Source of the DNA: DASSUW01 sp963844205
GTDB lineage: Bacteria; Actinomycetota; Thermoleophilia; Solirubrobacterales; Solirubrobacteraceae
Length of the DNA stretch: 64,000 bases
Reading direction: 5' to 3'
Assembly: GCA_963844205.1 (NCBI GenBank)
Contig: CAWJNK010000001.1
Span: 496,001-560,000 of the forward strand
The notes beneath the pieces are model-generated. The model was not told the origin of the DNA. It was given only the letters and a program-made list of their open reading frames with translations, and searched no databases. Made by a program: the position numbers and the translations under genes. Shown here in pieces: positions 50,091-58,906 of this stretch (positions within the stretch are counted from its first letter, which is position 1; the number at the start of each line of letters is the position of its first letter).

Positions 50091-50705
50091 TCAACACCTA
50101 CCGCGATCGAGCGCGTCGGCTTCACAGTCGACGGCGTCGAGCAGCACGAGCACGCAGCACCCGAGTGGCCCCAGGCGCCGGCGATACCGTGCGCACCGTC
50201 CGCCACGATGCAGATTCCGCGGTCCCCACCGTCACGCTGCTGAACCAGCACGCCGCGCCCAGCCACTACATCGCTCGCCTCGACACCGGAGGCCGGTGCG
50301 AAGGCTGGGGCTGGAACGTCGATGCCGTCCTCGAGGATCGCGCTCGAGCGTTCGACGGCGTACGGCCGGCGGGTGTCCCGGCTGAGGCGCTCATCGACCA
50401 AGCCGCTCTCGTACGGTGGCTGCGCCCACTGATGCCCGCTTCGGGTGGGCACTCTCGACGCGTCAGCGCGGCTCCAAGGTGCGGCAGCAGCTCGAGCCGT
50501 GCTGCGACGACGGCACGGTCGGGCAGCCCGATGAGCCATCGGGCGCTCGGCGGCTGCGACGACGACCACGACTGCGACGTCCCGCGGTGATTTCGTCCAC
50601 ACGCCTACAACACCAAGCAGGATCGGCGCGGCGCGGGCGCGGGGTGCTAGATACTCGCGGCTCTGCTGGGTCCTTGGGCTCGGCCCAATGCGACGAGGTG
50701 AGGCT
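50091..50705. other. Gene-poor stretch upstream of the ABM-like gene
   Basis: Both strands carry medium-length frames with ordinary codon quality (a minus-strand frame to 50602 contains AILEDGIDVPAPAFAPASGV), but none shows a recognisable motif, clean start and ribosome site together. GC is slightly lower than average. Confidence 0.3.
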
Positions 50706-50987
50706 ATGTACGTCTCGATCCGTCAGTACAACGGCCGCAACGTGGCGGAGTTCTCCCGCCGCGTGCAGGAGGGGTTTGTGCCGGTCGTCCAGCAAGTGCC
50801 TGGTTTCTTGGCGTGGTACCTCGTTGACGGGGGCGGCGGCGCGCTGTTTACGATCACGATCTGCGAGGAGCGGGCCGGCGTGGAGGCGTCGGTTAGCGCC
50901 GCAGCCGACTGGGTGGAGGACAACGTTGCCGACCTGGTCGAAGGGTCCCCCGCCGTGATCAACGGTGAGGTCAGAGCGCACACGTAA
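50706..50987 (+). CDS. Small protein with ABM/dimeric alpha-beta barrel-like fold
   Basis: 93 residues from ATG 50706, with GAGGTGAGGC upstream. The sequence MYVSIRQYNGRNVAEFSRRV, QEGFVPVVQQVPGFLAWYLV, GALFTITICEERAGVEASVS, AADWVEDNVADLVEG matches the ferredoxin-like antibiotic-biosynthesis-monooxygenase (ABM) type of small dimeric proteins. No catalytic residues are conserved beyond this fold. It is a stand-alone gene in the degenerate region, intact. Confidence 0.65.
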   Translation: MYVSIRQYNGRNVAEFSRRVQEGFVPVVQQVPGFLAWYLVDGGGGALFTITICEERAGVEASVSAAADWVEDNVADLVEGSPAVINGEVRAHT

Positions 50988-51403
50988 GCCGGTGACCAAG
51001 CGGCCTCGCGGGCGCCCGCTTGTGCGACGACGCGCGCGTCCGGTGGTCTGAAGTCCGCGCCGGGGCGCGCGCCGTCTACGTGTTCCAACGCTCGCGCCGG
51101 TGAAAGATTGCCCAGAAAGGATCGGCGCTCACCTGACCGAGCGCGCGGGCCCGGGCGTTAGCGGCTGCCCGCCCGCTCCAAGGAGGAACACCTCGCACAC
51201 CGCACATCGGTGGGGGGCGATCTCTGCACGCCCGCGACCGCGACGCCACGGCGGGATTACAAACTTCCCGCCTCGATGAAGGAAGCGTGGTAGCGGGTCA
51301 CGAAGGCGTCGCTGGCGGCCACGCGATGCCCGCGGGCGATCTGATGTCACGGGCGCCGAGCCTCCATCAGCGTGAGACGGTGCCAAGCAGCACACTGCAC
51401 AGC
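50988..51403. other. Intergenic stretch without a supported gene
   Basis: About 416 bases with no frame having a recognisable motif. It contains the upstream region of the GNAT gene; no consensus promoter is obvious. Confidence 0.4.
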
Positions 51404-52150
51404 GTGACCGTGCGCCTGTTGACGTGGGCCGAACGCCCAGACCTCGCCGAACGCGGACCCCCGTCGGACGCCGTTTGGCCCGAGTACAACCTTCATGGCG
51501 ACGTCTTCGACGACTGGTGGACGCCGTTGCTCGAGGAGCTGCCGGAATACCAGTTCGCGCTCTATGACGACGCCGCCGATCATGTGCTCGCCGAGGCACA
51601 CACCGGCCCGCTGACCTGGGACGGCGACGACCGCACCCTGCCCGACGGCATCGACGATGCCCTGCAGCGCGTCGTCACGGACCGCCGCGCGAGTCACCCG
51701 GTTGACACCCTCTGCGCGTTCGCAGCGGAGGTCGCTCCGGCGGCCCGCCAGCGCGGGCTGGCCGGCGAGCTGCTGCAGGGCATGCGTGAACTCGCGGACC
51801 GCCAGAAGCTGCGGCGGCTGATCGCCCCGGTCCGGCCGTCGTGGAAGGAGCGCTATCCGCTCACACCGATCGAGCGCTACGTCGCCTGGCGTCGTGACGA
51901 CGGCCAGCTGCTGGATCCCTGGATGGGCCTTCACGAACGGCTCGGCGCGCGCGTCGCCACCGCACTGCCTCAGTCGATGCGCATCACCGGGACGATCCGA
52001 GACTGGGAGGCATGGACCGGCCTCGCCTTCCCGGACTCCGGCCCGTACGTGTTCCCCCACGGCCTCGCCCCCCTCAACGTCGACCGCGAGGCCGACATCG
52101 TCACCTACTGGGAGCCCAACGTCTGGATGATCCACCCCGAGCTTCGCTGA
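51404..52150 (+). CDS. GNAT-like N-acetyltransferase
   Basis: About 248 residues from GTG 51404 (GTG 51410 is equally possible). The beginning TVRLLTWAERPDLAERG is typical of a GNAT N-terminal. It continues YQFALYDDAADHVLAEAHTG, DTLCAFAAEVAPAARQRGLAGELLQGMRELA (a variant of the acetyl-CoA R/Q-x-x-G-x-G/A loop), then a long C-terminal part with TGTIRDWEAWTGLAFPDSGP and VDREADIVTYWEPNVWMIHP. The substrate is not known. Intact within a degenerate surrounding. Confidence 0.75.
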   Translation: MTVRLLTWAERPDLAERGPPSDAVWPEYNLHGDVFDDWWTPLLEELPEYQFALYDDAADHVLAEAHTGPLTWDGDDRTLPDGIDDALQRVVTDRRASHPVDTLCAFAAEVAPAARQRGLAGELLQGMRELADRQKLRRLIAPVRPSWKERYPLTPIERYVAWRRDDGQLLDPWMGLHERLGARVATALPQSMRITGTIRDWEAWTGLAFPDSGPYVFPHGLAPLNVDREADIVTYWEPNVWMIHPELR

Positions 52151-52637
52151 ACGCGAGACGTGCCCGCGACCGTGCGCGCGAGCGACCAGCCGACGCGAAT
52201 CCATCGATCGCTTACGACGGAACGTGCGACCGCCGCCCGCTGCGTGCCGGCAGCAGCGCGCCGAGCCCAGGTCCTCGCTGCTGGTCTTGTCTTGAGCGTG
52301 CGGTAGCCAGGCCGTCTGCCCGCGTTGCACACGGAGAAGCAGGTGGGCCACAAGAAGCGACGACGCCGGGGCCCGGCGGGCACTATCGCCCGGGAGATCA
52401 CCCAGCGCGGGTGCCTTCCCGCCCGCCGCCGTGTGTGCCGCTGCCGACCGCTTGCACGCCCTGAAAGCCCGCCCGCCGACCCGCCGTGGCTCGACGGGCC
52501 CGAGACGACATCCGATCGCCTCTCTCACGGCAAGCGCATGCGAGACCAGCAGCGGCCTGCGTTCGGGCGGAATACGGGGATGTCAGCGCGCGAACATTGG
52601 TCGTCATCCCCGGTCGACGCTGGATTAGGCTCCACCC
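52151..52637. other. Intergenic stretch without a supported gene
   Basis: 487 bases with no motif-supported frame. Short frames on both strands lack starts with a ribosome site. Probably a degraded interval upstream of the first LQR-tagged protein. Confidence 0.4.
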
Positions 52638-53162
52638 GTGTGGCGACGAACCGTGACCCGCGCGACACGGACTGAACGAGCCTCGTACCAACAGCCCACC
52701 CACGCGCATGCGGCGAGCCAGTCACTGTCAGTTAGCGAGCAGGCGGTCCTCGCGCTCCAGCGTTCGGCTGGCAATCGCGCTGTTGCGGGCATGCTCCAGC
52801 GGGTCAACTTCGAGAAGGGCATGAGGATCGAGTTTGCGCAGACGGATGCCGCAACAGCGATGCGGTGGGTTGAGGAGCTCGAGGCCGAGGATTGGAAGCA
52901 CGCGAGCATTTCCCATTGCATGAAGCTCGTACGCCGCGTCGCGCATCTGGCGCGCGAACTCGAAGTGAGAGACGGCAAGGAAGCCGCGAAGGTACTGTGG
53001 TCTTATAAGAGACGCGCCGAGAGGGTTCAGCGTAAGGTGGAGATCCGCGAGTCCAACACGCTCCCGGAGAAGTACTCGTACACGGAGGTCGGCGACGTGA
53101 TGGAGCATCACGCGGCCCTTATCGGTGCTAGCGCGGTGCGGAAGTCCGACGAGGATGTCTAG
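52638..53162 (+). CDS. Small protein with LQR..GNRAV..LQR N-terminal tag
   Basis: 174 residues from GTG 52638. Residues about 38-55 read LALQRSAGNRAVAGMLQRV, the sequence LQR-x-x-GN-x-AV-x-x-x-LQR, found at the N-termini of actinobacterial proteins encoded with extracellular contractile injection systems and polymorphic toxins. The rest is highly charged and helical (MRWVEELEAEDWKHASI, CMKLVRRVAHLARELEVRDG), and ends KSDEDV. No known toxin domain is visible. It may be a cargo, inhibitor or degraded effector. Its tag closely resembles that at 55594-57012. Confidence 0.6.
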   Translation: MWRRTVTRATRTERASYQQPTHAHAASQSLSVSEQAVLALQRSAGNRAVAGMLQRVNFEKGMRIEFAQTDAATAMRWVEELEAEDWKHASISHCMKLVRRVAHLARELEVRDGKEAAKVLWSYKRRAERVQRKVEIRESNTLPEKYSYTEVGDVMEHHAALIGASAVRKSDEDV

Positions 53163-53370
53163 CTAGCTAATTAGCGCGCTCTACGGGTACCGCCGCAAAG
53201 ACTTCGCCGCGTACTTGCTCTGGAATCTGCTCGGCGAGCACACCAGCTTTGAGGCTGGTCCCGGCAACCGCGACGCGCGAATCGAAGCGCTTCGCGCCCG
53301 TTGCAGCTGACACCGCTTCGAACAAGCTCTCAGCGTACGCGCCAACCGCGACTGGAACGTCGCCTCTACG

Positions 53371-53490
53371 ATGCAGCGCGCGCAGCTGATCGAGCCGATC
53401 TTCGGCCACGGCTTTACCCGCTTCAACTGCTGCGGCAGAGCCGCGGCCCGCACCGAATCGCGGCTCATGGTGGACCTCTCACAACCCTCC
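53371..53490 (+). pseudogene. DDE transposase C-terminal fragment (IS1182/IS5-like)
   Basis: In one frame: AQLIEPIFGHGFTRFNCCGR then AAARTESRLMVDLSQ. This mirrors the end of DDE transposases (EP.FG.....RF...GR.AAR.E..L....). Only about 40 codons remain and there is no start. A remnant. Confidence 0.4.
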
Positions 53491-53733
53491 GGGGATGAAA
53501 CTGAACGGGCCACGGCTCGAGGGCGCCGTCCGGGCGTGGAGTTCGCGTCGTGCGCACCGGGAGGGGCTCTGTGGGAGAACGTGGCTGGGCAGGCCGAGCT
53601 CGAGATGGGCCGCGAGCCCGACATTACCTCTGTGGCCGCCCTGCGACTCGCCCGGTTGTGCCGTGAGCACGAATCCGTTCTTGTCGTTCGCCCGCCTGTT
53701 TCCCGCGGTGACAGTGTCGTCGAAGGAGAGTCG

Positions 53734-53932
53734 GTGCGGTTCATCGGGCTAGACGTGCATCTCGATTTCTGCGAGATCGCGAGCTGCGAGAACGGGCGGG
53801 TGCGCGCGGGCGGTCGGGTGCCAGCAACGCCGGATGGAGCCGCATGTCGCGCAGGTGGTGGTGGCGACGAGCAAGGAATTGCGCGCGATCACCGAGGCCA
53901 AGGTCAAGACCGACCGCCATGACGTCGTGGGC
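53734..53932 (+). pseudogene. IS110-family transposase N-terminal fragment
   Basis: GTG 53734, behind GAAGGAGAG, begins VRFIGLDVHLDFCEIASCEN then GRVRAGGRVPATP, the first DEDD strand of IS110 transposases (the Asp in GLDVH). In another frame from about 53837 it continues EPHVAQVVVATSKELRAITE then AKVKTDRHD, which matches a later part of the same domain. An internal deletion and a shift separate them, so it is non-functional. Confidence 0.6.
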
Positions 53933-54125
53933 GACCGCGCAGGAACGCGCCGTCGCGCGCGGCGTCCACTTCGCGGTGACCGTGACCCCGGCCTATGGCG
54001 ATGACGCCCGCGCCGAGTCCCGCGCTGCCCCGGCTGGGGCGCCCTTCGAATGATCTTGACGGTCGCGCTGCGTCGGGGGATCCTGTTCGGTAAACGTCGG
54101 ACAACCCGTCGCCGAACAAGGAAGG

Positions 54126-54692
54126 TTGGGCGTGGACACTGAGACGCCGCTTCGCATCGACCATATCCGGCTTGCCCGCTACGCCCGGTCGGTCACCTCG
54201 CTCGGATGGCTGTTCACCCGCAAACGGTCACGCGAGGCCTGGCTCGTCTTGATGAACACGGGCGAGGTTCGCGTGTACGACGTTCACAAGCGGACGCCGG
54301 ATCCGCAAGAGCAAGTCCCCATCCTGAGTGCCCCTTCGCCACGTGATCTCGAGACGAAGCTGCGTCGCCGATCGGTCAGAATTCGCGTGGGGAAGCGCTG
54401 GCGGCGCGTTCACTTTACGGGCCGCGAGAGAGCGCCTGGGACTGAGTGGGGGTCGGCTGTCGGGGACGTCGGCGACTTCTTCCTGCCGGGTCTCGGGTCT
54501 GTTGGCGAAGTCTTCGACTGGTCGAAGGGCGGGGTCGAGCGCATGCGGGACACTCGGCGCAGGCGTGCGGCGCGTGCGGCGTGGAAGACCGTTCTCTCGG
54601 TCGAAGACGGCTGGACCGCCGTTCCCGGCAACGTTGAGCCGGACCATGCCGCCAAGGCGGCTTCAGGCGAAGCGCCGACGAGCACCTCATAA
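54126..54692 (+). CDS. Hypothetical protein, basic, unrecognised
   Basis: About 188 residues from TTG 54126 (GTG 54132 possible). The N-terminus carries IRLARYARSVTSLGWLFTRK, and REAWLVLMNTGEVRVYDVHK with a strand-like pattern. The middle has GSAVGDVGDFFLPGLGSVGEVFDWSKGG, which looks like a hydrophobic loop, and the C-terminus is Arg-rich and Ala-rich. It lies between two transposase remnants and downstream of the first LQR-tagged protein. It could be a small associated protein of that locus, but no known domain is recognised. Confidence 0.4.
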   Translation: MGVDTETPLRIDHIRLARYARSVTSLGWLFTRKRSREAWLVLMNTGEVRVYDVHKRTPDPQEQVPILSAPSPRDLETKLRRRSVRIRVGKRWRRVHFTGRERAPGTEWGSAVGDVGDFFLPGLGSVGEVFDWSKGGVERMRDTRRRRAARAAWKTVLSVEDGWTAVPGNVEPDHAAKAASGEAPTSTS

Positions 54693-55193
54693 TGTCGGCG
54701 GCCAGGAGCTTCGGTCGCGGTCAACGAGTCTGGTAGCTAGCTACGCGCGACAAGACGACGCACGCAGGACCCGAACAGTCTGCAGAGGCGCGTGGCGCTC
54801 GCTGCTCCGTCACCTCCCCAAAGCTCAGGTTCTGCTGCAATCTTCGATCCCTCCCGAGCGGCTGGGTACTTCTACATGAAGCGGACCGGCGGCGAGCGCC
54901 GTGACGACCAACGTCGGGCGGTGGCATTGGGCCCGCTCCACAGCCAAGGACGGGGATATACATGAAGCGCGCATTTTTGTCGGTTCTCCGGTCTTGGTTG
55001 GGAGCGGCGCCCTGGGGCGACACTGTTCCGTGACGGGTCGCTGATGCAGCTCAGTCCTTGGTAGTGCACGAGGCGGACCTCGACGCGAATCCGCCTCAGC
55101 CGTTCACTCACATCGGCGAGGATTTTGTCGCTTTGACGTTCCTGCAGATGGGCAACTCGACGAGTTTCGCTGGGCCAACATGGGCATCGCGCT
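54693..55193. other. Gene-poor stretch before the ISL3-type fragment
   Basis: About 500 bases with no motif-supported gene. GC content is below average. The minus-strand frame near 55050-55170 (HLQERQSDKILADVSERLRR) is short and unsupported. Confidence 0.35.
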
Positions 55194-55413
55194 CGCGCCT
55201 TGTCCCGTTCGTCAAGCTCGCGCGCACGATCCGCCGCCACCGCGCCGGCATCCTCGCCGCCATCCGCCTCGGGCCTCCAACGACCGCCTCGAAGGCCTCA
55301 ACAGCCGCATCCGCCTGATCAGCCACCGCAGCTTCGGCGCCCACTCCGCCACACCCGTCATCCCCCTCGTCTACCTCTGCTGCAGCGGCATCACGATCGA
55401 ACTCCCGCGATGA
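55194..55413 (+). pseudogene. ISL3-family transposase C-terminal fragment
   Basis: Frame ending at TGA 55413: SNDRLEGLNSRIRLISHRSF then GAHSATPVIPLVYLCCSGIT, the end of ISL3 transposases (N.RLEGLN.K.R...R...G.HS...). The adjoining upstream text (VPFVKLARTIRRHRAGILAA) is in another frame, so the gene is shifted near 55272. A remnant only. Confidence 0.6.
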
Positions 55414-55503
55414 ACTTCACCCCCAAGACGACCGGAGCGCCGGCTTTCCTAGTGCGGACCCTACCCGCCACGCCCTTGACCCACGCCGACCGAGGAGACC
55501 TCC

Positions 55504-55593
55504 ATGGCTGTCACCAGTCAAGGCGACAGCTACCGCGGAGGCATCCCCGCCTCCTGCGCGGCACTCGAGTGGCGCCCGACGAGGCCCGCTTAG
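55504..55593 (+). CDS. Possible 29-residue ORF with strong ribosome site
   Basis: CGAGGAGACCTCC before ATG 55504 is a convincing ribosome site. The frame codes MAVTSQGDSYRGGIPASCAA then LEWRPTRPA, ending immediately before the stop of the Fic-type gene on the other strand. It could be a truncated gene or a small peptide. No similarity is evident. Confidence 0.25.
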   Translation: MAVTSQGDSYRGGIPASCAALEWRPTRPA

Positions 55594-57012
55594 TTAGACC
55601 GCGATTTGCTCGAGCGTCCCGACGCGCTCTTGGCCTTCGCGGCTCTGTAGCACCCGGACGCGTTCTTGGCCTTCGAGGACCTGCGGGATCAGTTCCTCGA
55701 TCGTGTGCCCGTCGAGGTTGTTGGGGTCACCCAGAACCATTGGGCTCATCCCGTTCTGGATGAGCAGCCGGTTGAGCACAAGAAATGCGGTCGTGCGCAG
55801 GTTCCCGTCGGTGAACGTGTGCGCGAGCTCAAGGTCCTGGCAGCACTTGAGGATCGCGGTCAGCTTGGCGTCCTTTCCCTGGACCTCGACGATCTCCTTG
55901 TTGTAGCGCTCGATGATCGCAGTGACCCTCGTCGCGCACTCTTCGGCCGTCTTCTTGAGGTGCTTGACGGTGACGACGTCTTGCTTGAACTCGTCCTGAG
56001 ACTCTTCGATCGAAAACCAGTCGGTCCACTCGCTGGCCTTACGCAGACGGCCCAGCCCGTCGATCGTGAACGTCTTCCCGAGCACACCGCCAAATTGCAC
56101 GCCGACCGTGCGGTAGCCCTTCTCGAACGCCTCCCCGGTCCCGCGCTGGCTCACGCCTTCGATGGCTGCGTCGTGCAGGTTCTTGTACAGCTCAGCGGTG
56201 AAGGGCTCAGCGAGGGTGTCGAGCATGACCTTGAGAGCACGCATCATGCCCGCCATGTATCCACGCTCGTTCTCGAAGCCGTACGCGCCGCGGTCCTGTT
56301 GCTTGTCGGCGTCCATCAGCAGCTTCCACGCCTCGCCGGCGGGAATGTCCGCGAGCGCTGCGTGCCCGCTCATCGTTTGCGCCAGCTCCACCTCGGCCCC
56401 GCGACGCTTCACCGCCCCGCCGCCAACCGTGGCCAGCTGGACGTTCCTCGGGAATGGCAGTCCTAGGCCCCAGGACATCTTTTCCATGCACTCGATGACC
56501 TTGCCCGGATCGGCGGCGAGCGCACTGACCTGCGCCAGGGCGTCGCCCGCCGCAGCGTAAAGCCGAGGTGCGTTCGGACCGTAGGTCAGCTGCCCACTGA
56601 CGCCCACCTGTGCGTCGCGCAGGACGGCGAGCACGTGTCGCGCTACCAGTGCAGCCCGGAGCGCGGCCTCGATCACGTCCCAGGGCGTGTCGTTGGCGTG
56701 GTCGGCAATAACCTTCCGCGTCGCCGCCTCGGCCCTGTCCTGCGCGATCAGACCCGCCAATTGCGTCGCGGCGGCCAACAGTGTCGCCGTGTTCGTGACG
56801 CGCTTGGCCAAGGGTACGTCGGTGATCTCGCGCTGCAGGATGGCGGCAACGGCGCGGTTGCCGATCGTCCGCTGAAGACCGAGCAGCGTGGACGACCCAC
56901 GGCTCTGGCCCACCACCGGCGCGGCTCGGCTACCAGCTGGCCGCTGCAGACCAACCCGTGCCGGCGGCGCAGCAACGTCACGTCCGCCGCAGGGTTCCCC
57001 GCGACTGATCAT
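55594..57012 (-). CDS. LQR-tagged protein with C-terminal Fic-type domain
   Basis: 472 residues from ATG 57012. Residues about 45-62 read LGLQRTIGNRAVAAILQRE, the LQR-x-x-GN-x-AV-x-x-x-LQR tag also present at 52638-53162. A long helical middle follows (about 65-340), including LIAQDRAEAATRKVIADHAN and GRLRKASEWTDWFSIEESQDEF. Near residue 398 comes LELAHTFTDGNLRTTAFLVL, the HxFx(D/E)GNxR core of Fic-domain enzymes, and LIQNGMSPMVLGDPN. Fic enzymes transfer AMP or other groups to target proteins. The last 40 residues repeat a REGQERV-like motif. A candidate secreted effector; no injection-system structural gene lies in the window. Confidence 0.65.
   Translation of the reverse strand: MISRGEPCGGRDVAAPPARVGLQRPAGSRAAPVVGQSRGSSTLLGLQRTIGNRAVAAILQREITDVPLAKRVTNTATLLAAATQLAGLIAQDRAEAATRKVIADHANDTPWDVIEAALRAALVARHVLAVLRDAQVGVSGQLTYGPNAPRLYAAAGDALAQVSALAADPGKVIECMEKMSWGLGLPFPRNVQLATVGGGAVKRRGAEVELAQTMSGHAALADIPAGEAWKLLMDADKQQDRGAYGFENERGYMAGMMRALKVMLDTLAEPFTAELYKNLHDAAIEGVSQRGTGEAFEKGYRTVGVQFGGVLGKTFTIDGLGRLRKASEWTDWFSIEESQDEFKQDVVTVKHLKKTAEECATRVTAIIERYNKEIVEVQGKDAKLTAILKCCQDLELAHTFTDGNLRTTAFLVLNRLLIQNGMSPMVLGDPNNLDGHTIEELIPQVLEGQERVRVLQSREGQERVGTLEQIAV
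55621..55690 (+). repeat. 39-base direct repeat at the 3' end of the Fic-type gene
   Basis: ACGCGCTCTTGGCCTTCG at about 55622 and ACGCGTTCTTGGCCTTCG at about 55661, spaced 39 bases. It encodes the EGQERV(R/G)(V/T)L duplication at the protein C-terminus. Confidence 0.5.
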
Positions 57013-57462
57013 CTTCCCAGACTAACCAGGCCGCGTCGTCCCCGCAAAGGACCGTCCCTGGCGCCGACCGCCGAAACTGGTCTAGCGCAGCCACGCGTCG
57101 AGCTCCGCGTCGCGATCCACCCGACCGGGCGCGTTCGTCGCGCGAAGCGGTTGCCGGCCGTTTCGTCGACGTGGCGCGGGATGCTGATGTCCCGTAATAC
57201 CCGCCCGGTGAAACGCCCGGTGCAGGGGCGCCACCGCGAGCGCCCAGCCCACGCTCGCCCTGGACGACTTGCGAGCGCCTCGGCCGGCGTGCGCCAGACG
57301 CTCGCTTATGCCGGAAAGCAGGCGTATCGTCGAGGTCGGCGCCCATCTCTAGCAAGGCCGGCGAGGTCGCAACGACGCTCGGAGCCGGGTTTAGCAGGCG
57401 GCCGCACACTGCGGTGTGCCTTACCTACGGCAGGTAGTTACGTTCAGCGACGCCGCAGGAAG
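57013..57462. other. Intergenic stretch without a supported gene
   Basis: 450 bases upstream of the candidate structured leader. No frame has motif support on either strand. A CTAC...GTAG hairpin lies near 57425-57438. Promoter of the Fic-type gene may be at the left end. Confidence 0.4.
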
Positions 57463-57536
57463 GCTTCGCCTAGCCGGCCAGACTTAACACGCGCTTGGGG
57501 AAACCCGGGACAGCTCACAACCCTGTCCGGCGAAGC
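57463..57536 (+). ncRNA. Candidate structured leader RNA upstream of the AIM24 gene
   Basis: GCTTCGCC (57463-57470) pairs perfectly with GGCGAAGC (57529-57536), enclosing a smaller stem GGACAG/CTGTCC (57508-57527) and followed by GGGGGACTCCAAG. The paired ends, the position 45 bases before ATG 57581, and the G-rich tail recall c-di-AMP (ydaO) or similar riboswitch leaders of actinobacteria, but the consensus is not clearly met. GGC-TTC-GCC could also fold locally, so two exclusive structures are possible. Confidence 0.25.
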
Positions 57537-57580
57537 GGGGGACTCCAAGACTTGCGGCCAGGGACGGTAACGTCCAGCCC

Positions 57581-58255
57581 ATGGCGGACATGGGTGCACC
57601 ACTCGATCGCTATCGGGAGGTCGAGACGGGCGAGCCGTTCACGCCCCAGAACCCGCGGCTGCTCAAGATCGAGCTGTCCGAGACATCGGTGATGGCGCGC
57701 AACGGGTCGATGGTCGCTTACCAGGGCGACGTGCGCTTCGAGCACAAAGGCGGCGGGCTCGGGCGGCTGCTCAAGAAGGCGGCCACCGGCGAACAGCTGC
57801 GGCTGATGCAGGCGACCGGCTCCGGCGAGCTGTTCCTCGCCCACCACGCGATGCTGGTCCACGTGCTACGCCTCGACGACGATTCGCTGAGCGTCAACGG
57901 CACCAACATCCTCGCCTTCGAGGCGAGCATCGACTGGGACGTCACGCGCGTGAAGGGCGGCACGGCCGGCATGCTCGCCGGCGGTCTGTTCAACATCCAC
58001 CTGCGCGGCACGGGCCTGGTGGCACTCGTGTCAGACGGCGAGCCGCTGCGCCTCGACGTCTCCGAGGCCCCCACCTTCGCTGACCCGCAGGCCGCGATCG
58101 CGTGGTCGGGCGGCGTGACGACGAACCTCAAGACCGACGTGCAGGCCAAGTCGCTGATCGGGATGGGCTCCGGCGAGAGCTTCCAGCTCGGCTTCTCCGG
58201 CCAGGGCTGGGTGCTGGTACAGCCCTCCGAGGGCCGGCCCGTCACAAGGGCCTAA
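57581..58255 (+). CDS. AIM24 family protein
   Basis: 224 residues from ATG 57581. Beta-rich AIM24/TerD-neighbour fold: LLKIELSETSVMARNGSMVA, YQGDVRFEHKGGG, LRLMQATGSGELFLAHHAML, ILAFEASIDWDVTRV, LFNIHLRGTGLVALVSDGEP, and a terminal GESFQLGFSGQGWVLVQPSE. The family has no firmly known biochemical role in bacteria. A putative structured leader precedes it. Intact despite degenerate neighbours. Confidence 0.85.
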   Translation: MADMGAPLDRYREVETGEPFTPQNPRLLKIELSETSVMARNGSMVAYQGDVRFEHKGGGLGRLLKKAATGEQLRLMQATGSGELFLAHHAMLVHVLRLDDDSLSVNGTNILAFEASIDWDVTRVKGGTAGMLAGGLFNIHLRGTGLVALVSDGEPLRLDVSEAPTFADPQAAIAWSGGVTTNLKTDVQAKSLIGMGSGESFQLGFSGQGWVLVQPSEGRPVTRA

Positions 58256-58649
58256 CGGCGGGTTCCGTGCCCGCTGATCGGGACCTCGGCGCGTAGGCGC
58301 GGCCGTTCTCCGGTGACGAGATTGGCCTGGCTCGGAAGTCCGCAGACGTGTGTGAGGCGGACGCCCGCACACTTGCCGAAAGCAGGTGCAACCCCAGCAC
58401 CGTCGTGGACGACTGCGTATCGTCCGGGGCGGGCGCCCGGGGAGCGCTGATCGAGACGCCTGCTTGTCACTGAGAACGAACGTGAACTCGACCTGCGCGT
58501 AATCTATGGCCTCATCGCGTACGGCACGCGCACGCTCGTCTGACCTCTGATCGCCCGGGGCGCCGCCGCGCCGCGCCGCGCCCGATGGCCACACGCTTCG
58601 TTGGCGATCGGCGCCCGGTCACGATCGTGGCGTGGTCGGCGACGATGTC
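58256..58649. other. Gene-poor stretch downstream of the AIM24 gene
   Basis: About 394 bases without a motif-supported gene. It leads into the minus-strand IS110 fragment, whose surroundings are probably degraded insertion-sequence DNA. Confidence 0.4.
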
Positions 58650-58790
58650 GCCGGGAGCCGACGTGGTGAACAGGACGTCGGACCTTGGGATCGAGTCCGA
58701 GGCAGCCGACGAGCTTGCGCGGCGAGCGAAAGCGCGTGATGTGGCCGATCGCGCCGATGAAGGTCGCGGCGACGCCGCACGCGGGCGCGG
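58650..58790 (-). pseudogene. IS110-family transposase C-terminal fragment
   Basis: Minus-strand frame: VAATFIGAIGHITRFRSPRK then LVGCLGLDPKVRRP, the transposase_20 helix-hairpin part of IS110/IS116/IS902 transposases (A..F...IGD..RF..P.KL..Y.GL.P). The conserved SG..H.R.SK continuation is missing. A remnant of a different copy or of the same IS as at 53.7 kb. Confidence 0.5.
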
Positions 58791-58906
58791 TGGGCGCGGC
58801 GCTGTGGGGCACGGAGAGCGCCCCGAGCTGATCGGTCCGCGAAGTGACCGCGCCTTTAGGCGCTCGGCGTCACGGCCGATGTAACGCTGGTGGGACTCTT
58901 TTTCGG

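Noticed and set aside
50030..50602. 190-residue minus-strand ORF upstream of the Vps62-like gene
   Set aside because: No recognisable domain; only its last residues seem to belong to the broken Vps62-like gene.
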